A stretch of 44,127 nucleotides of DNA, taken from assembly GCA_937870915.1 (NCBI GenBank), contig CALMZQ010000177.1, positions 1-44,127 of the forward strand, written 5' to 3'. This document shows positions 16,413 to 25,847 of this stretch, in pieces (the stretch's first letter is position 1; the number at the start of each line of letters is the position of its first letter). Both the position numbers and the translations under genes were made by a program. The DNA is from an uncultured Ignavibacteria bacterium. Lineage in GTDB: Bacteria; Bacteroidota; Ignavibacteria; Kapaibacteriales; Kapaibacteriaceae. The notes under the pieces are model-generated. The model was not told the origin of the DNA, did not search any database, and saw nothing but the letters and a program-made list of their open reading frames with translations.

Positions 16413-16994
16413 ATGAAAACCGCCTCTTCGCTTCTTCGCCTCTGTGCCTTGCTCATCTTTATGAGCACACCACTTGTTGCGCAGATATCCATCAGTGACG
16501 GAACGAGCAAGGATGTGCCCAATCCGGATGCAGCATTCGAAGTGTCTTCGAGTACACAGGGGATACTTCTTCCTCGACTCAAGCTGGTGTCCACGGACAG
16601 CCCAAAGCCCCTTCGTGCATTTACCGAAGGCATGGTGGTGTATAATCTGGCGCAAACGGAGGGCGATAATCCTGTTGCGCCCGGACTCTACGTTTGCGAC
16701 GGCAAACGATGGATTCGCTCGGGGAGCACGCAGGTAGTTGTGCCATCCGGGCCCGCTCCTGTATCTACCCTCCGCGGCGTCTATAAACCACCGATGGAGT
16801 GCAAGACATTTGATATCACAGTGAACGCCCCGATCCCGGAAAATGCTGTTGTATTGCTCACGCTAGAACATGCAGGCGAAAGCCCAACATGTTTGTCGAT
16901 CCGAGAGATCGATAGAGTGCGTGGTGTTATCTCCGTGAACAGCAGTCAGCTCCTGCCAACATTTACACGCATACACTGGATGGTTGTTGAGTAG
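16413..16994 (+). CDS. Secreted hypothetical protein with Bacteroidota adhesin-like repeat
   Basis: 193 residues from ATG 16413 with GAGGAA upstream. Signal peptide MKTASSLLRLCALLIFMSTP, cleaved after VAQ. The segment NPDAAFEVSSSTQGILLPRL, followed by EGMVVYNLA and GLYVCDGKRWI, is the motif found at the start of many secreted Bacteroidota proteins (PDASAxFEVxSxxxGxLxPRM). The C-terminal part (TFDITVNAPIPENAVVLLTL) is beta-rich and unassigned. The end is 2 bp from the convergent outer-membrane gene. Confidence 0.65.
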   Translation: MKTASSLLRLCALLIFMSTPLVAQISISDGTSKDVPNPDAAFEVSSSTQGILLPRLKLVSTDSPKPLRAFTEGMVVYNLAQTEGDNPVAPGLYVCDGKRWIRSGSTQVVVPSGPAPVSTLRGVYKPPMECKTFDITVNAPIPENAVVLLTLEHAGESPTCLSIREIDRVRGVISVNSSQLLPTFTRIHWMVVE

Positions 16995-16996
16995 CG

Positions 16997-19816
16997 TTAT
17001 TGTTTCGCAAACGACTTCAGATCATAACTGAACGTTAGCATCGCGTATTGCGTAAGTGCGTTGGTGCGAGTGTCTTCGATGGAGATGTCGTTCACACTGC
17101 GATTGATAGCATCGTTCTGACGGAGGATGTCAAAGATCGTCAATCGAATCTCTGCCGCCCGGTTCTCCAAGAATCGATATCCGATGCCGGCATTCCACAC
17201 CGTATAGAATCGGTCGAACGACGTACCAAGACCTTCATACAACGTGTTGTTCACATCTGTGCTGCAGGCTATCGCACCAAGGTTCCAGATAACCCGTAGA
17301 GATGCAACGTGATTGAAGTAGTTGTCATCGGCAGTGCGCTGTAACGTATTGGCCACCCATGTGTACATGCCGTTGTAGGAAACAGATACATCAAGATCTT
17401 CTGAGTTCGCAGAGCCAAGGAAGAAGCCAAGCGACCCAGTAGTGGAGTTGGCAATATTGGTTTCGGTATTGATCCGTCCGGGCGTTCGGGAGTAGTTTAC
17501 ACCCGACGTAAGGTTGAGATTCGCACCAAACACGGGGAAGCCATATGTGAAGAATGCTCGTGCATTCCACATACCCTCGAGATTTACGTTTGTAGTGATC
17601 TGCGTGCCCGGACCTACCACTACGTTGTTACCGATCACGGAATCATTTTGCGTGATCACATTCGCCGTACCAATGTAGTTGGCCGTGTAGTTCAGATTCA
17701 CCACGCCGAACATTGTTTTGCCGGCCATCCAATTCGAATTCATCACGCGTGCATTGAAGCTATGCGAATACTCCTGTGCCAGATTCGGATTACCGATGCG
17801 TAGCTGCACGGGATTGGAGTTGTCAACAACATTCTGCAATTGTGTGATGGAGGGGGCTGATGTACTCGTACGATAAAACATCCGAAGATTGCTCTGCTGC
17901 GAGAATTTGTGTTGAATCATCAACGTGGGCAAAACGTTGCTGAAGGTGCGAGAGATCGTTCCTTGCAAGGGGAACTCCTGAATACCATCGAGAACAGCGT
18001 ATTGATAATTACCGCCGAGCGTAACGATGGTGTTCTCCATGCGGAGTCTATAGAGCGCTCCGGCTCGATGCGTCTGATACGTATTCTCGTAGGTATTGCT
18101 CAGGATGGTATCGAGTTGGGTAAAGCCCCCTGTAAGAGGATCGAGGCTATTCGTGGTCTTTGTGGACGTGTTGCGCGTGTAGTTGGGCTCGTACGAGATC
18201 TGCAACATGTCTTTTTCGCCAATCGGTTCTGTCCAGGCTAGCTGTCCACCAAGCGTAAGGCCCGTTGATCCGCCGTCTGAACGCTGGTCGATGGTGTACA
18301 CAGTATCTACGTCTGTATAGAACGCATTTTGAGACGTGAGTGCAGAATTGTTTGTGCGGTTCGATCCGTCGATGGAGAACGTAGCGGCGAGGGATCTACC
18401 GCGAACGGGGAAGAGGTGACGGTAGGTTGTGCTCACCGAGGCTGTGTAGCCGGCATTGGCACCGGCATTATCGGTATTGGTAGCATTGAGTGTATCTGCA
18501 TCGGTACTGGTGAGCCCCTTAACAATGCTGTTGTTGTTGGAGTTCTGATAGACCACGCGAGGAGAGATGATCAGGGCGTTTGCGGAGTCGATGGTAGACT
18601 CAATACGCGCATTGAAGCGATGATTGCGCGAAATGGAGTTTGCTGTATTGAGTTCGTTGTAGGCTTGGTCTGCAATAGACGGAGTGATGTAGGTTCGGTC
18701 GAGTGTTGTTTGACGATCATTATCTGCGTAGTTGAAGAAGTAACTCGACGATACATTTGTTGTTCCAAACAGATCGCTGTAGTTCAATCCAAGTGAATTC
18801 GTAGTGCTTATGCCACCTTGTTGTCCGGTGAAGAAGTTGGAGAAGCTCGAAGGCCCACCCCCTCCGCCTCCCGTCATGCGCATTATGGAGCCACCGGCAC
18901 CGGAGCCGGCAAACCTACTCATCATGCGACCCATGGACGAGCCACCCATACCACTAGCGCCGAGAATGTCCTGAAAGGCGAAGTTCTGCTGATTGATGTT
19001 ATTGGAGAGCCCAAGGATAGTCATGCGCTGTGATTCACGGAAGTCATTCACCGTTACACCAACAGAATACCTATCGTCTGTTCCGTACCCTCCATACGTC
19101 CTACCAAACGCACCATTTCGCTTGTCTTTTTTTGTGACCACGTTCATGGTCTTCTGCGTGTTCCCGTCATCGAAACCCGAGAACATCGAGAGATCGCTAC
19201 CACGATCATAGACCTGCACGCGATCGACCATGTCTGCCGGAAGATTCTTCAATGTTGCCGAGGCATCATCTCCAAAGAACTCTCGTCCGTCTACCGTTAC
19301 GCGTTTGAGATCTTCGCCCTGAGCCTTGATCGTTCCATTCTCTACGGTGATGCCCGGCATCTTCTTGACAAGATCTTCGGCTGAGGCATTGGCATTCGTT
19401 TTGAACGCAGAGGCGTTATAGTCGATAGTGTCTCCCCGAACTTCGGCCCTGATAGCCATGCCTTCCACCTGCACTTCGCGATTGTTGACCGTATCACGCT
19501 TGAGCTTGTATGTGCCTATGGCTGAACTTGAGGAGCGAACGAATGTTGTTGACTCTAACTTCCTGTACCCTACATAGGTGATCGCGATTCTATACGCGCC
19601 AAGAGGTACGTCCTTCACCTTGAAGTCGCCATCACGATCGGCATACGCCCCCTTTACAATGTTCGAGTCCTTTGCCGAGATAAGACGTATGGTGGCCCCG
19701 GCAAGGGGCGTATCATCGTCGGTATCTACCACCCTGCCACGAACATCGGTAAGTTCCTGTGCTGAAAGGAGGTTAGAGGACGTAAGGACGAGGAAGGCGA
19801 CGAGGATGTACTTCAT
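16997..19816 (-). CDS. TonB-dependent-receptor-like outer-membrane beta-barrel protein
   Basis: 939 residues. Signal peptide MKYILVAFLVLTSSNLLSAQ. A carboxypeptidase-regulatory-like beta-sandwich (~22-107: VRGRVVDTDDDTPLAGATIR, GAYRIAITYVGYRKLE) is followed by a plug-like domain (~140-225: VKKMPGITVENGTIKAQGED, KNLPADMVDRVQVYDRGSD) and a long beta-barrel ending in an aromatic residue context (MLTFSYDLKSFAKQ). A Gly/Met-rich loop lies at ~290-330. This is the 'outer membrane beta-barrel family' (OMP_b-brl_3) of Bacteroidota. Known: relatives import or export substrates, or have unclear roles. No substrate-binding SusD partner is adjacent. It is divergent from the MarR regulator at 19899, which may control it. 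Confidence 0.9.
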   Translation of the reverse strand: MKYILVAFLVLTSSNLLSAQELTDVRGRVVDTDDDTPLAGATIRLISAKDSNIVKGAYADRDGDFKVKDVPLGAYRIAITYVGYRKLESTTFVRSSSSAIGTYKLKRDTVNNREVQVEGMAIRAEVRGDTIDYNASAFKTNANASAEDLVKKMPGITVENGTIKAQGEDLKRVTVDGREFFGDDASATLKNLPADMVDRVQVYDRGSDLSMFSGFDDGNTQKTMNVVTKKDKRNGAFGRTYGGYGTDDRYSVGVTVNDFRESQRMTILGLSNNINQQNFAFQDILGASGMGGSSMGRMMSRFAGSGAGGSIMRMTGGGGGGPSSFSNFFTGQQGGISTTNSLGLNYSDLFGTTNVSSSYFFNYADNDRQTTLDRTYITPSIADQAYNELNTANSISRNHRFNARIESTIDSANALIISPRVVYQNSNNNSIVKGLTSTDADTLNATNTDNAGANAGYTASVSTTYRHLFPVRGRSLAATFSIDGSNRTNNSALTSQNAFYTDVDTVYTIDQRSDGGSTGLTLGGQLAWTEPIGEKDMLQISYEPNYTRNTSTKTTNSLDPLTGGFTQLDTILSNTYENTYQTHRAGALYRLRMENTIVTLGGNYQYAVLDGIQEFPLQGTISRTFSNVLPTLMIQHKFSQQSNLRMFYRTSTSAPSITQLQNVVDNSNPVQLRIGNPNLAQEYSHSFNARVMNSNWMAGKTMFGVVNLNYTANYIGTANVITQNDSVIGNNVVVGPGTQITTNVNLEGMWNARAFFTYGFPVFGANLNLTSGVNYSRTPGRINTETNIANSTTGSLGFFLGSANSEDLDVSVSYNGMYTWVANTLQRTADDNYFNHVASLRVIWNLGAIACSTDVNNTLYEGLGTSFDRFYTVWNAGIGYRFLENRAAEIRLTIFDILRQNDAINRSVNDISIEDTRTNALTQYAMLTFSYDLKSFAKQ

Positions 19817-19898
19817 AGAACGTCGTAGAACGTTTTACCCACTGAAAAGGTTTAGTGGAACGCATACACCAAGCCGAAAACACCTAGGTTTGTAGTCT

Positions 19899-20351
19899 AT
19901 GGCTAAACACACAGACGACCCAACGCCGCAGTTCTTCAGAGGCCCGGGCTTGATGCTCCTTCTTGCATCCTCCCGTTGGCGTATGGCAACCGATGCCGTT
20001 TTTGAAGACTGCAACGTTTCTGCCATTCAAACAATGATCCTGGTCTCTACCCAGGCATTGCAAAACGAAGAGGGCCCTGCGAATCAGGTAGCGATCGCAC
20101 GGTTTGCCGGACTGGACGTAATGACGATGTCAAAAAACGTCCGCATTCTTGAGGGTATGGGGCTTGTAAAACGCACCACCAATGCCCAAGACTCGCGAGC
20201 ACGAACCGTGGAGCTCACAAAGGATGGTACAGCGCGGTTAAAGAAGCTTGAGAAGGGGCTAGACAAGGCCGACGTCAAGGCCTTTGACGAACTTGGCGGC
20301 GTTCAAAAAATGCGCCGAACATTAGCGGCGTACCTGGAGTCGGCCCGATGA
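19899..20351 (+). CDS. MarR-family transcriptional regulator
   Basis: 150 residues with a winged helix: SAIQTMILVSTQALQNEEGP, VAIARFAGLDVMTMSKNVRI and the wing KRTTNAQDSRARTVELTKDG, where the DxRxR element is the MarR hallmark. Known: dimeric repressors that respond to small ligands. It is transcribed away from the outer-membrane protein and overlaps nadE by 4 nt (ATGA). The 82-bp divergent region contains GAACGTCGTAGAACGTT, a possible operator. Confidence 0.9.
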   Translation: MAKHTDDPTPQFFRGPGLMLLLASSRWRMATDAVFEDCNVSAIQTMILVSTQALQNEEGPANQVAIARFAGLDVMTMSKNVRILEGMGLVKRTTNAQDSRARTVELTKDGTARLKKLEKGLDKADVKAFDELGGVQKMRRTLAAYLESAR

Positions 20352-22318
20352 ATCCTTCCGTGATCACATCACTCGGATACCTGAGAGTAGCTGCCTATGC
20401 ACCTCGTATAACTGTGGCCGATGTAGAATTCAACGTTACCGAGATCCTCTCCAATGCAGAGCAAGCAAAGGCCGACGCAGTAGAGGTTGCTGTGTTCCCC
20501 GAGCTCTGTATCACGGGGTATACATGCGGAGACCTCTTCCGTCAGCCGACGTTGTTAGAGGGGGCTCGTGTTGGACTCGACCGTATCCGACGTTGGAGTG
20601 CGGGCGTTCCGATGGTTCTTGTGGTGGGGCTGCCCATCGTGAGCTCCGGCAGACTCTATAACATCGCCGCCGTTGTGCAAGACGGACATATTCTTGCTTG
20701 CATACCCAAGACCTTTCTTCCTAACACGCAGGAATTCTATGACCTGCGATGGTTCTCAAGCGGAAGAGACACTGTTGATGAAACCATCCTCCTTGGTGAT
20801 GCAGAAGTACCCTTTGGCACCGACCTTCTTATTGCCGATGCACAGAACCCTGCCATAAGCATCGGTATTGAACTTTGCGAAGACTTATGGTCTATCGAGC
20901 CCCCTTCAGGAAAAATGGCTCGTGACGGCGCAACACTCATCCTCAACCTCTCGGCCAGCAATGACCTTGTGGGCAAGGCCCACTACCGTTCGGATCTGGT
21001 GCGGATGCAATCGGCTCGGACGTATACAGCCTATGTCTATGCCTCGGCAGGTCCAACGGAGAGCACTACGGATATGGTCTTTGGCGGACACTGCCTTATT
21101 GCCGAGTGTGGCGAGACCATCATTGAAGGAGAACGCCTTGTCTTGGAAGGGGCTTCTGTAGTTGCTGATGTAGACCTCGATCGTTGCGTACGAGAACGTC
21201 TCAATGGGACATCGTGGTCGCAAGAACTGAGTGAAAGCGTATACCGTGTTGTTGAGACAGCAATTCAGAGAACTATCAAGACCGACGTACGCCGTCTGAT
21301 AGACCCAACTCCATTTGTCCCAGCAGATGTGCGCAACCGCGCTGAGCGTTGCAACGAGATCCTTGCACTACAAGCAACAGCGCTTGCAGTGCGTCTGCAA
21401 CGGTCACGCTCAAAGGCAATGGTCCTAGGTGTATCCGGTGGTCTTGATTCCACACTTGCCTTAATCGTGTGCTCGTTGGCATGCCAAAAGTTAGGGTGGG
21501 ATAACGAGAACATCGTTGCCATTTCTATGCCCGGACTAGGCACCACGGAACGTACTCGGACCAATGCACAAGAGCTTGGACTCACGTTTGGTGCATCGTT
21601 CTTTACTATCCCGATCAACGACGCGGTGAACGCTCATTTTGTCGACATTTCGCACGACCCCCTAAACACCAACGTTGTGTTCGAGAATGCACAAGCCCGC
21701 GAACGCACACAGGTCCTGATGGACATGGCTAATTCGGTAGGGGGCATTGTTGTTGGCACGGGCGATCTCTCAGAAATCGCTCTTGGGTGGAGCACCTATA
21801 ATGCCGACCACATGTCTATGTATAATCCCAATGCGGGTATACCGAAGACCCTGGTACAACATTTGATCTCGTGGTATGCGGATACAGCCACAGATGATGT
21901 TGCAACGGTTCTACGTGATATTCTGGCTACCCCCATCTCACCCGAATTATTACCTACGGGAGATCACGGAGAAATCACGCAGCGTACGGAGGATGTACTT
22001 GGACCATATGAAGTTCATGACTTCTTCCTACATAGGTTTGTGCGCCTTCAGGAGCCTATGAGAAACATCGCAGTTTTAGGCTGCCTAGCCTTTGGTGAAA
22101 AATACCGTGCAGACCAGATCCTCACGTGGCTGGAGGTATTTATTACACGATTTATGTCTAATCAATTCAAGCGATCGTGTATGCCGGACGGCGTAAAGGT
22201 GGGGTCTGTAGCCCTTTCCCCGCGGGCAGACTGGCGAATGCCAAGCGATGCGTCGGGGGAGCTGTGGGTCGCAGAACTACGTAAGTCGATGAAGGAGATT
22301 GTCGTAGATAGACTGTAG
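20348..22318 (+). CDS. nadE: Glutamine-dependent NAD+ synthetase
   Basis: 656 residues, the two-domain long form. The N-terminal nitrilase-type glutaminase has the triad E52 (FPELCITGY), K121 (PKTFLP) and C177 (ELCEDLW). The C-terminal ATP-PPase domain has SGGLDS (363-368) and the NadE segments GTGDLSEIALGWSTYNADHM and NPNAGIPKTLVQHL. Reaction: nicotinic acid adenine dinucleotide + ATP + glutamine to NAD+, the last step of NAD synthesis in the cytoplasm. Length and motifs are complete. Coupled to the MarR gene by a 4-nt overlap. Confidence 0.96.
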   Translation: MNPSVITSLGYLRVAAYAPRITVADVEFNVTEILSNAEQAKADAVEVAVFPELCITGYTCGDLFRQPTLLEGARVGLDRIRRWSAGVPMVLVVGLPIVSSGRLYNIAAVVQDGHILACIPKTFLPNTQEFYDLRWFSSGRDTVDETILLGDAEVPFGTDLLIADAQNPAISIGIELCEDLWSIEPPSGKMARDGATLILNLSASNDLVGKAHYRSDLVRMQSARTYTAYVYASAGPTESTTDMVFGGHCLIAECGETIIEGERLVLEGASVVADVDLDRCVRERLNGTSWSQELSESVYRVVETAIQRTIKTDVRRLIDPTPFVPADVRNRAERCNEILALQATALAVRLQRSRSKAMVLGVSGGLDSTLALIVCSLACQKLGWDNENIVAISMPGLGTTERTRTNAQELGLTFGASFFTIPINDAVNAHFVDISHDPLNTNVVFENAQARERTQVLMDMANSVGGIVVGTGDLSEIALGWSTYNADHMSMYNPNAGIPKTLVQHLISWYADTATDDVATVLRDILATPISPELLPTGDHGEITQRTEDVLGPYEVHDFFLHRFVRLQEPMRNIAVLGCLAFGEKYRADQILTWLEVFITRFMSNQFKRSCMPDGVKVGSVALSPRADWRMPSDASGELWVAELRKSMKEIVVDRL

Positions 22319-22345
22319 TAGAATTTCTGTTCGTACTTTTGCGGG

Positions 22346-22361
22346 AAGTCCCTAGGGACTT
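22346..22361. promoter_or_regulatory. 16-bp perfect palindrome upstream of the NarL-type regulator
   Basis: AAGTCCCTAGGGACTT is a perfect palindrome without a loop, 32 bp before the regulator's ATG, and suits a dimeric DNA-binding protein better than a terminator. TACTTTTG at 22334-22341 resembles the Bacteroidota -7 element TAnnTTTG, but no matching -33 element is evident. Autoregulation is a guess. Confidence 0.45.
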
Positions 22362-22393
22362 TGAGGTGGTACAACAAGAAAGCATGAATACCA

Positions 22394-23050
22394 ATGCCGA
22401 TCAAAGTCATTATAGCTGACGATCATGAGATATCCCGAATTGGGATTCGCAGGTTGTTATCAATCGCTCCTGATATAGATATTATCGGAGAAGCAGTAGA
22501 CGGCCAACATGCTCTAGAAATCTCAAGATCAAAGAAGCCGGATGTTGTGCTCTTAGACGTACTCATGCCAAATGTTTCCGGCATTGAGGCAGCACAACGC
22601 ATCAAGGCTGAACTTCGAGAAGTCTGCGTGATTATGCTCAGTGCCGCAGAAGATGAAAAGTCCATCGAGCGTGCGATGTATGCTGGCGCTGACGGCTACC
22701 TTTCAAAAGAGGTTTCGTCTGAAGAACTGGTAGCGGCCATCCGTACAGTTATTCTTGGCGAACGAGTCTTTAGCAGATCCATCCTCAACCTTCTCGAAGG
22801 CAAGGCACAGGATCAAAAGACCAATGAGCCCCCTGTAACACTCACCAAACGCGAAGAAGAAATCGTTACCCTTGTTGCAAAGGGGCTAACGAGTCAGGAC
22901 ATCGCAAAGAAGCTGTTCATCAGTCCGCGTACGGTTGAAACGCACCGTGCTCGAATCATGGACAAACTTGGTGTGAACAATGCTGCCGGCTTGGTACGTT
23001 TTGCTCTGCTACACGCCACGTACTTCAACGTGGGCAACAACGGCGAATGA
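22394..23050 (+). CDS. NarL/FixJ-family response regulator
   Basis: 218 residues. Receiver domain (1-120) with the acidic pair D9/D10, phosphoacceptor D55 (VVLLDVLMP) and K105 (YLSKEV). A LuxR-type HTH lies at ~150-210 (LTKREEEIVTLVAKGLTSQD, KLFISPRTVETHRARIMDKL). No histidine kinase is encoded in the window, so its sensor and target genes are unknown. Confidence 0.95.
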   Translation: MPIKVIIADDHEISRIGIRRLLSIAPDIDIIGEAVDGQHALEISRSKKPDVVLLDVLMPNVSGIEAAQRIKAELREVCVIMLSAAEDEKSIERAMYAGADGYLSKEVSSEELVAAIRTVILGERVFSRSILNLLEGKAQDQKTNEPPVTLTKREEEIVTLVAKGLTSQDIAKKLFISPRTVETHRARIMDKLGVNNAAGLVRFALLHATYFNVGNNGE

Positions 23051-23077
23051 TGTACGTCGGTCATATCCACCGACGCT

Positions 23078-23977
23078 ATGAGCAAACCCCAAACCTACCT
23101 TACGCCTGAGACCGTTGCCAAACTTGGCAGCATGGAGATCCGTGCACGCCTTGTGGTGGAAGGGTTTATCACGGGTTTGCACCGTTCACCATTTCACGGT
23201 TTTAGTGCGGAGTTCGCCGAACACCGACAGTACCGTCATGGTGATGAACTCAAACGAATCGACTGGAAGATCTACGGACGATCAGATCGTTTCTACGTTA
23301 AACAATACGAAGACGAAACCAATCTCCGTGCAATGATTTGCGTGGACATGAGTGCTTCGATGAACTATGCTTCAACAGGCAACATCACGAAGTTCGAATA
23401 CGCAACCTATCTAGCCGCAGCTCTCTCGTACCTTGTGCTTCAACAACGTGATGCTGCAGGGCTGGCACTTTATAACACAGACGTGCAGTCCTTCTTGCCT
23501 TCGCGCTCCAAGATGTCGTATGTGCAAGAACTCATCAGAGCTCTCGATACGGCAACACCAGCATCTACAACAGGTACGGCCGTTGCCTTACATCACATAG
23601 CAGAGCGTCTCTCTCGTAGGGGGCTTGTGGTTGTCATCAGCGATTTGTTTGATGATCCACAAACGGTACTACAAGCATTCCGGCATTTCCGTCACGATCA
23701 ACATGATGTGCTCGTGATGCACGTGATGGATCCGCGAGAGGTTGACTTCAACCTTGGCGCACCGGCTGTCTTCCGAGACATGGAGTCGGGCACAGAAATC
23801 ACAACTCAACCAAATCAGATCAGACACAGTTATCATGCTGCCGTTGAAGAGTTCTGTCAGACACTCAAACGTGGGTGCCATATGCAGAATATCGACTACA
23901 TGCGCGTAACGACAGACATGCCGTTCGACGTGGCATTGCGCGAGTATCTGGTAAAGCGACATTCCATCAAGGGCTAG
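23078..23977 (+). CDS. DUF58 domain protein
   Basis: 299 residues. Seen: the DUF58 signature FAEHRQYRHGDELKRIDWKI, then YVKQYEDETNLRAMICVDMS, and a von Willebrand A-like MIDAS start DMSASMNY. Known: DUF58 proteins usually sit beside MoxR-type AAA ATPases and are thought to help assemble or activate envelope complexes. No MoxR gene is next to it here, which is unusual. No membrane segment. Confidence 0.9.
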   Translation: MSKPQTYLTPETVAKLGSMEIRARLVVEGFITGLHRSPFHGFSAEFAEHRQYRHGDELKRIDWKIYGRSDRFYVKQYEDETNLRAMICVDMSASMNYASTGNITKFEYATYLAAALSYLVLQQRDAAGLALYNTDVQSFLPSRSKMSYVQELIRALDTATPASTTGTAVALHHIAERLSRRGLVVVISDLFDDPQTVLQAFRHFRHDQHDVLVMHVMDPREVDFNLGAPAVFRDMESGTEITTQPNQIRHSYHAAVEEFCQTLKRGCHMQNIDYMRVTTDMPFDVALREYLVKRHSIKG

Positions 23978-24000
23978 ATTCCCTACAGGACACTACATAT

Positions 24001-24897
24001 ATGGTTACCACCGGACTTCATACGGCTGTTGTTACGCCGTTCACATCAACCGGCGACATAGATGTCCCGGCCTTCAAGCGTCTTCTCGACGTACAACTCA
24101 ATGGCGGCGTGGATGGCGTTGTGGTATGTGGCTCTACGGGTGAAGGAGCTACACTTAATTCCCAAGAGAAGATCTTACTATGGGAAACGGCTGTACAACA
24201 TGTAGCCGGAAGGGTCCCGATCATTGCCGGCACTGGCTCTAATGACACGCGTGCAACCATCGAGCTTTCTCGTGCTGCAAAGAACGCCGGAGTGCAAGGC
24301 CTCTTGCTCGTAACGCCCTATTACAACAAGCCGTCCCACAATGGATTGCTCGCGCATTTCAAGGCGATAAACGACGCCGTTGACCTGCCGCAGATCATCT
24401 ACAACGTCCCGGGCAGATCCGCCCAAAACGTTGTTGCAGAAACACAACTCGCCATTGCCGAATCATGTCCAAACGTTGTAGCAACCAAGGAAGCCTCGGC
24501 CAACCTCGAACAGATGTGTGAGATCATTCGTAACGCCCCCTCACACTTCTCCCTTTTAGCAGGCGATGATTCACTGGCATTACCGGCAATTGCGTGCGGA
24601 GCAACCGGCACTATAGCCGTTATCTCGAACTATCTTCCGCGCGTGTTTGGAACACTTGTGCACGCAGCCTTAGCCGACAACATGTTGCGTGCACGGGAGA
24701 TCCAGATGTATCTCATGCCATACTATAACGCAAACTTCATTGAGACCAATCCGCTACCCGTGAAGTACATCCTTCACAAGCTTGGTCACATGGCACTTGA
24801 ATATCGCTTGCCCCTTATCACCCCACTTACCTCCACCATGGAACGCTTGGACGCCGTTATCGCAACCATCGATGACGCGTGGACACCAGCTGACTAG
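24001..24897 (+). CDS. dapA: 4-hydroxy-tetrahydrodipicolinate synthase
   Basis: 298 residues from ATG 24001. The open frame reaches back into the previous gene, but family alignment begins at TGLHTAVVTPF. Residues: GSTGEGATL (44-52, pyruvate carboxylate binding), Y108 (PYYNKP), Y134 (IIYNVPGRS) and Schiff-base K163 (VATKEAS). Reaction: pyruvate + aspartate semialdehyde to HTPA, the entry to lysine and diaminopimelate for peptidoglycan. Starts 23 bp after DUF58; folP follows after 8 bp. Confidence 0.97.
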   Translation: MVTTGLHTAVVTPFTSTGDIDVPAFKRLLDVQLNGGVDGVVVCGSTGEGATLNSQEKILLWETAVQHVAGRVPIIAGTGSNDTRATIELSRAAKNAGVQGLLLVTPYYNKPSHNGLLAHFKAINDAVDLPQIIYNVPGRSAQNVVAETQLAIAESCPNVVATKEASANLEQMCEIIRNAPSHFSLLAGDDSLALPAIACGATGTIAVISNYLPRVFGTLVHAALADNMLRAREIQMYLMPYYNANFIETNPLPVKYILHKLGHMALEYRLPLITPLTSTMERLDAVIATIDDAWTPAD

Positions 24898-24905
24898 GAT
24901 CACGC

Positions 24906-25697
24906 ATGCAACAGCCCCAGATCATGGGCATCGTGAATATCACGCCCGATTCGTTTTCTGATGGGGGGCTATTCAACGAACCCCATGTAGCTATCGACCG
25001 CGCATTGCAGATGATAGGGCAGGGGGCTGATTGGGTCGATATCGGAGGAGAGAGCACACGTCCCGGTGCAACTCACGTCCCCGTAGACATGGAAAGCATG
25101 CGCGTTATCCCTGTGATCCGCGAGATCATTGAGGCAAACGGCGAGGCGAAGATTTCTGTAGATACCTATAAATCCATCGTGGCACGTCAGGCACTACATG
25201 CCGGTGCACGATTGATCAACGATGTAACGGCCGGTACGCACGACCCAGAGATCTTTGAAGTAGCGGTGGAACACAATGTACCCATCATTCTCATGCATAT
25301 GTTGGGTGACCCCCAGACCATGCAGAACAACCCTCAGTATGATGATGTGGTGAAGGACGTACGCCAGTATCTCGAACAGCGCGTGGACGCAGCTCATTCT
25401 GCCGGCGTCAAAACCATCTATGTCGATCCCGGCATCGGCTTTGGTAAGACCCTCGATCACAACCTTGCTCTCCTGCGCCATCTCGATGCCTTTTCCGATC
25501 TCTCTGATGGAATCGTACTCGGCATTTCAAGAAAACGCTTCCTTGGTACTATTACCGGTATTGAAGACCCATCACAACGAGACCAAGCAACAGCTCTCAT
25601 GCATGCTCTCCTCTGGCATGTACCCGTCCACATGATCCGCGTGCATGATGTACCAATGCATGTGCAGCTAAGAGCTCTCTCACGAAGTCTCTTATGA
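24906..25697 (+). CDS. folP: Dihydropteroate synthase
   Basis: 263 residues, TIM barrel. Signatures IMGIVNITPDSFSDGG (7-22) and GGESTRPGA (48-56), then DVTAGTHDPE and GFGKTLDHNL. Reaction: p-aminobenzoate + hydroxymethyl-dihydropterin pyrophosphate to dihydropteroate, the sulfonamide target. folK and folB lie 11 kb away. Its stop lies inside the first unit of the adjoining repeat array. Confidence 0.97.
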   Translation: MQQPQIMGIVNITPDSFSDGGLFNEPHVAIDRALQMIGQGADWVDIGGESTRPGATHVPVDMESMRVIPVIREIIEANGEAKISVDTYKSIVARQALHAGARLINDVTAGTHDPEIFEVAVEHNVPIILMHMLGDPQTMQNNPQYDDVVKDVRQYLEQRVDAAHSAGVKTIYVDPGIGFGKTLDHNLALLRHLDAFSDLSDGIVLGISRKRFLGTITGIEDPSQRDQATALMHALLWHVPVHMIRVHDVPMHVQLRALSRSLL

Positions 25698-25847
25698 CGT
25701 TATGACAGTTATGACGACTATGACGTCATGACGACTATGACAGTTATGACGACTATGACAGTTATGACGACTATGACGTCATGACGACTATGACAGTTAT
25801 GACGACTATGACGTCATACCGTCATACCGTCATTACTGTCATAACGG
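25698..25847. repeat. Nonamer ATGAC-type tandem array between convergent genes
   Basis: About fourteen 8-9-bp units of the type ATGACGACT, ATGACAGTT and ATGACGTC in a regular alternation, then about four inverted units (ATACCGTC, ATTACTGTC, ATAACGG). ATGAC and GTCAT arms can pair, so RNA from either strand could fold, which fits a bidirectional terminator between folP and the convergent NtrC-type gene. There are no spacers of CRISPR type. Related units occur at 5995-6045 and 15604-15632. Confidence 0.85.

Noticed and set aside
23875-24000. Longer dapA start inside the DUF58 gene
   Set aside because: The upstream part is the DUF58 coding region in another frame; DapA alignment begins at ATG 24001.
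25698-25847. CRISPR array
   Set aside because: Units are 8-9 bp, contiguous and without unique spacers; no cas genes nearby.
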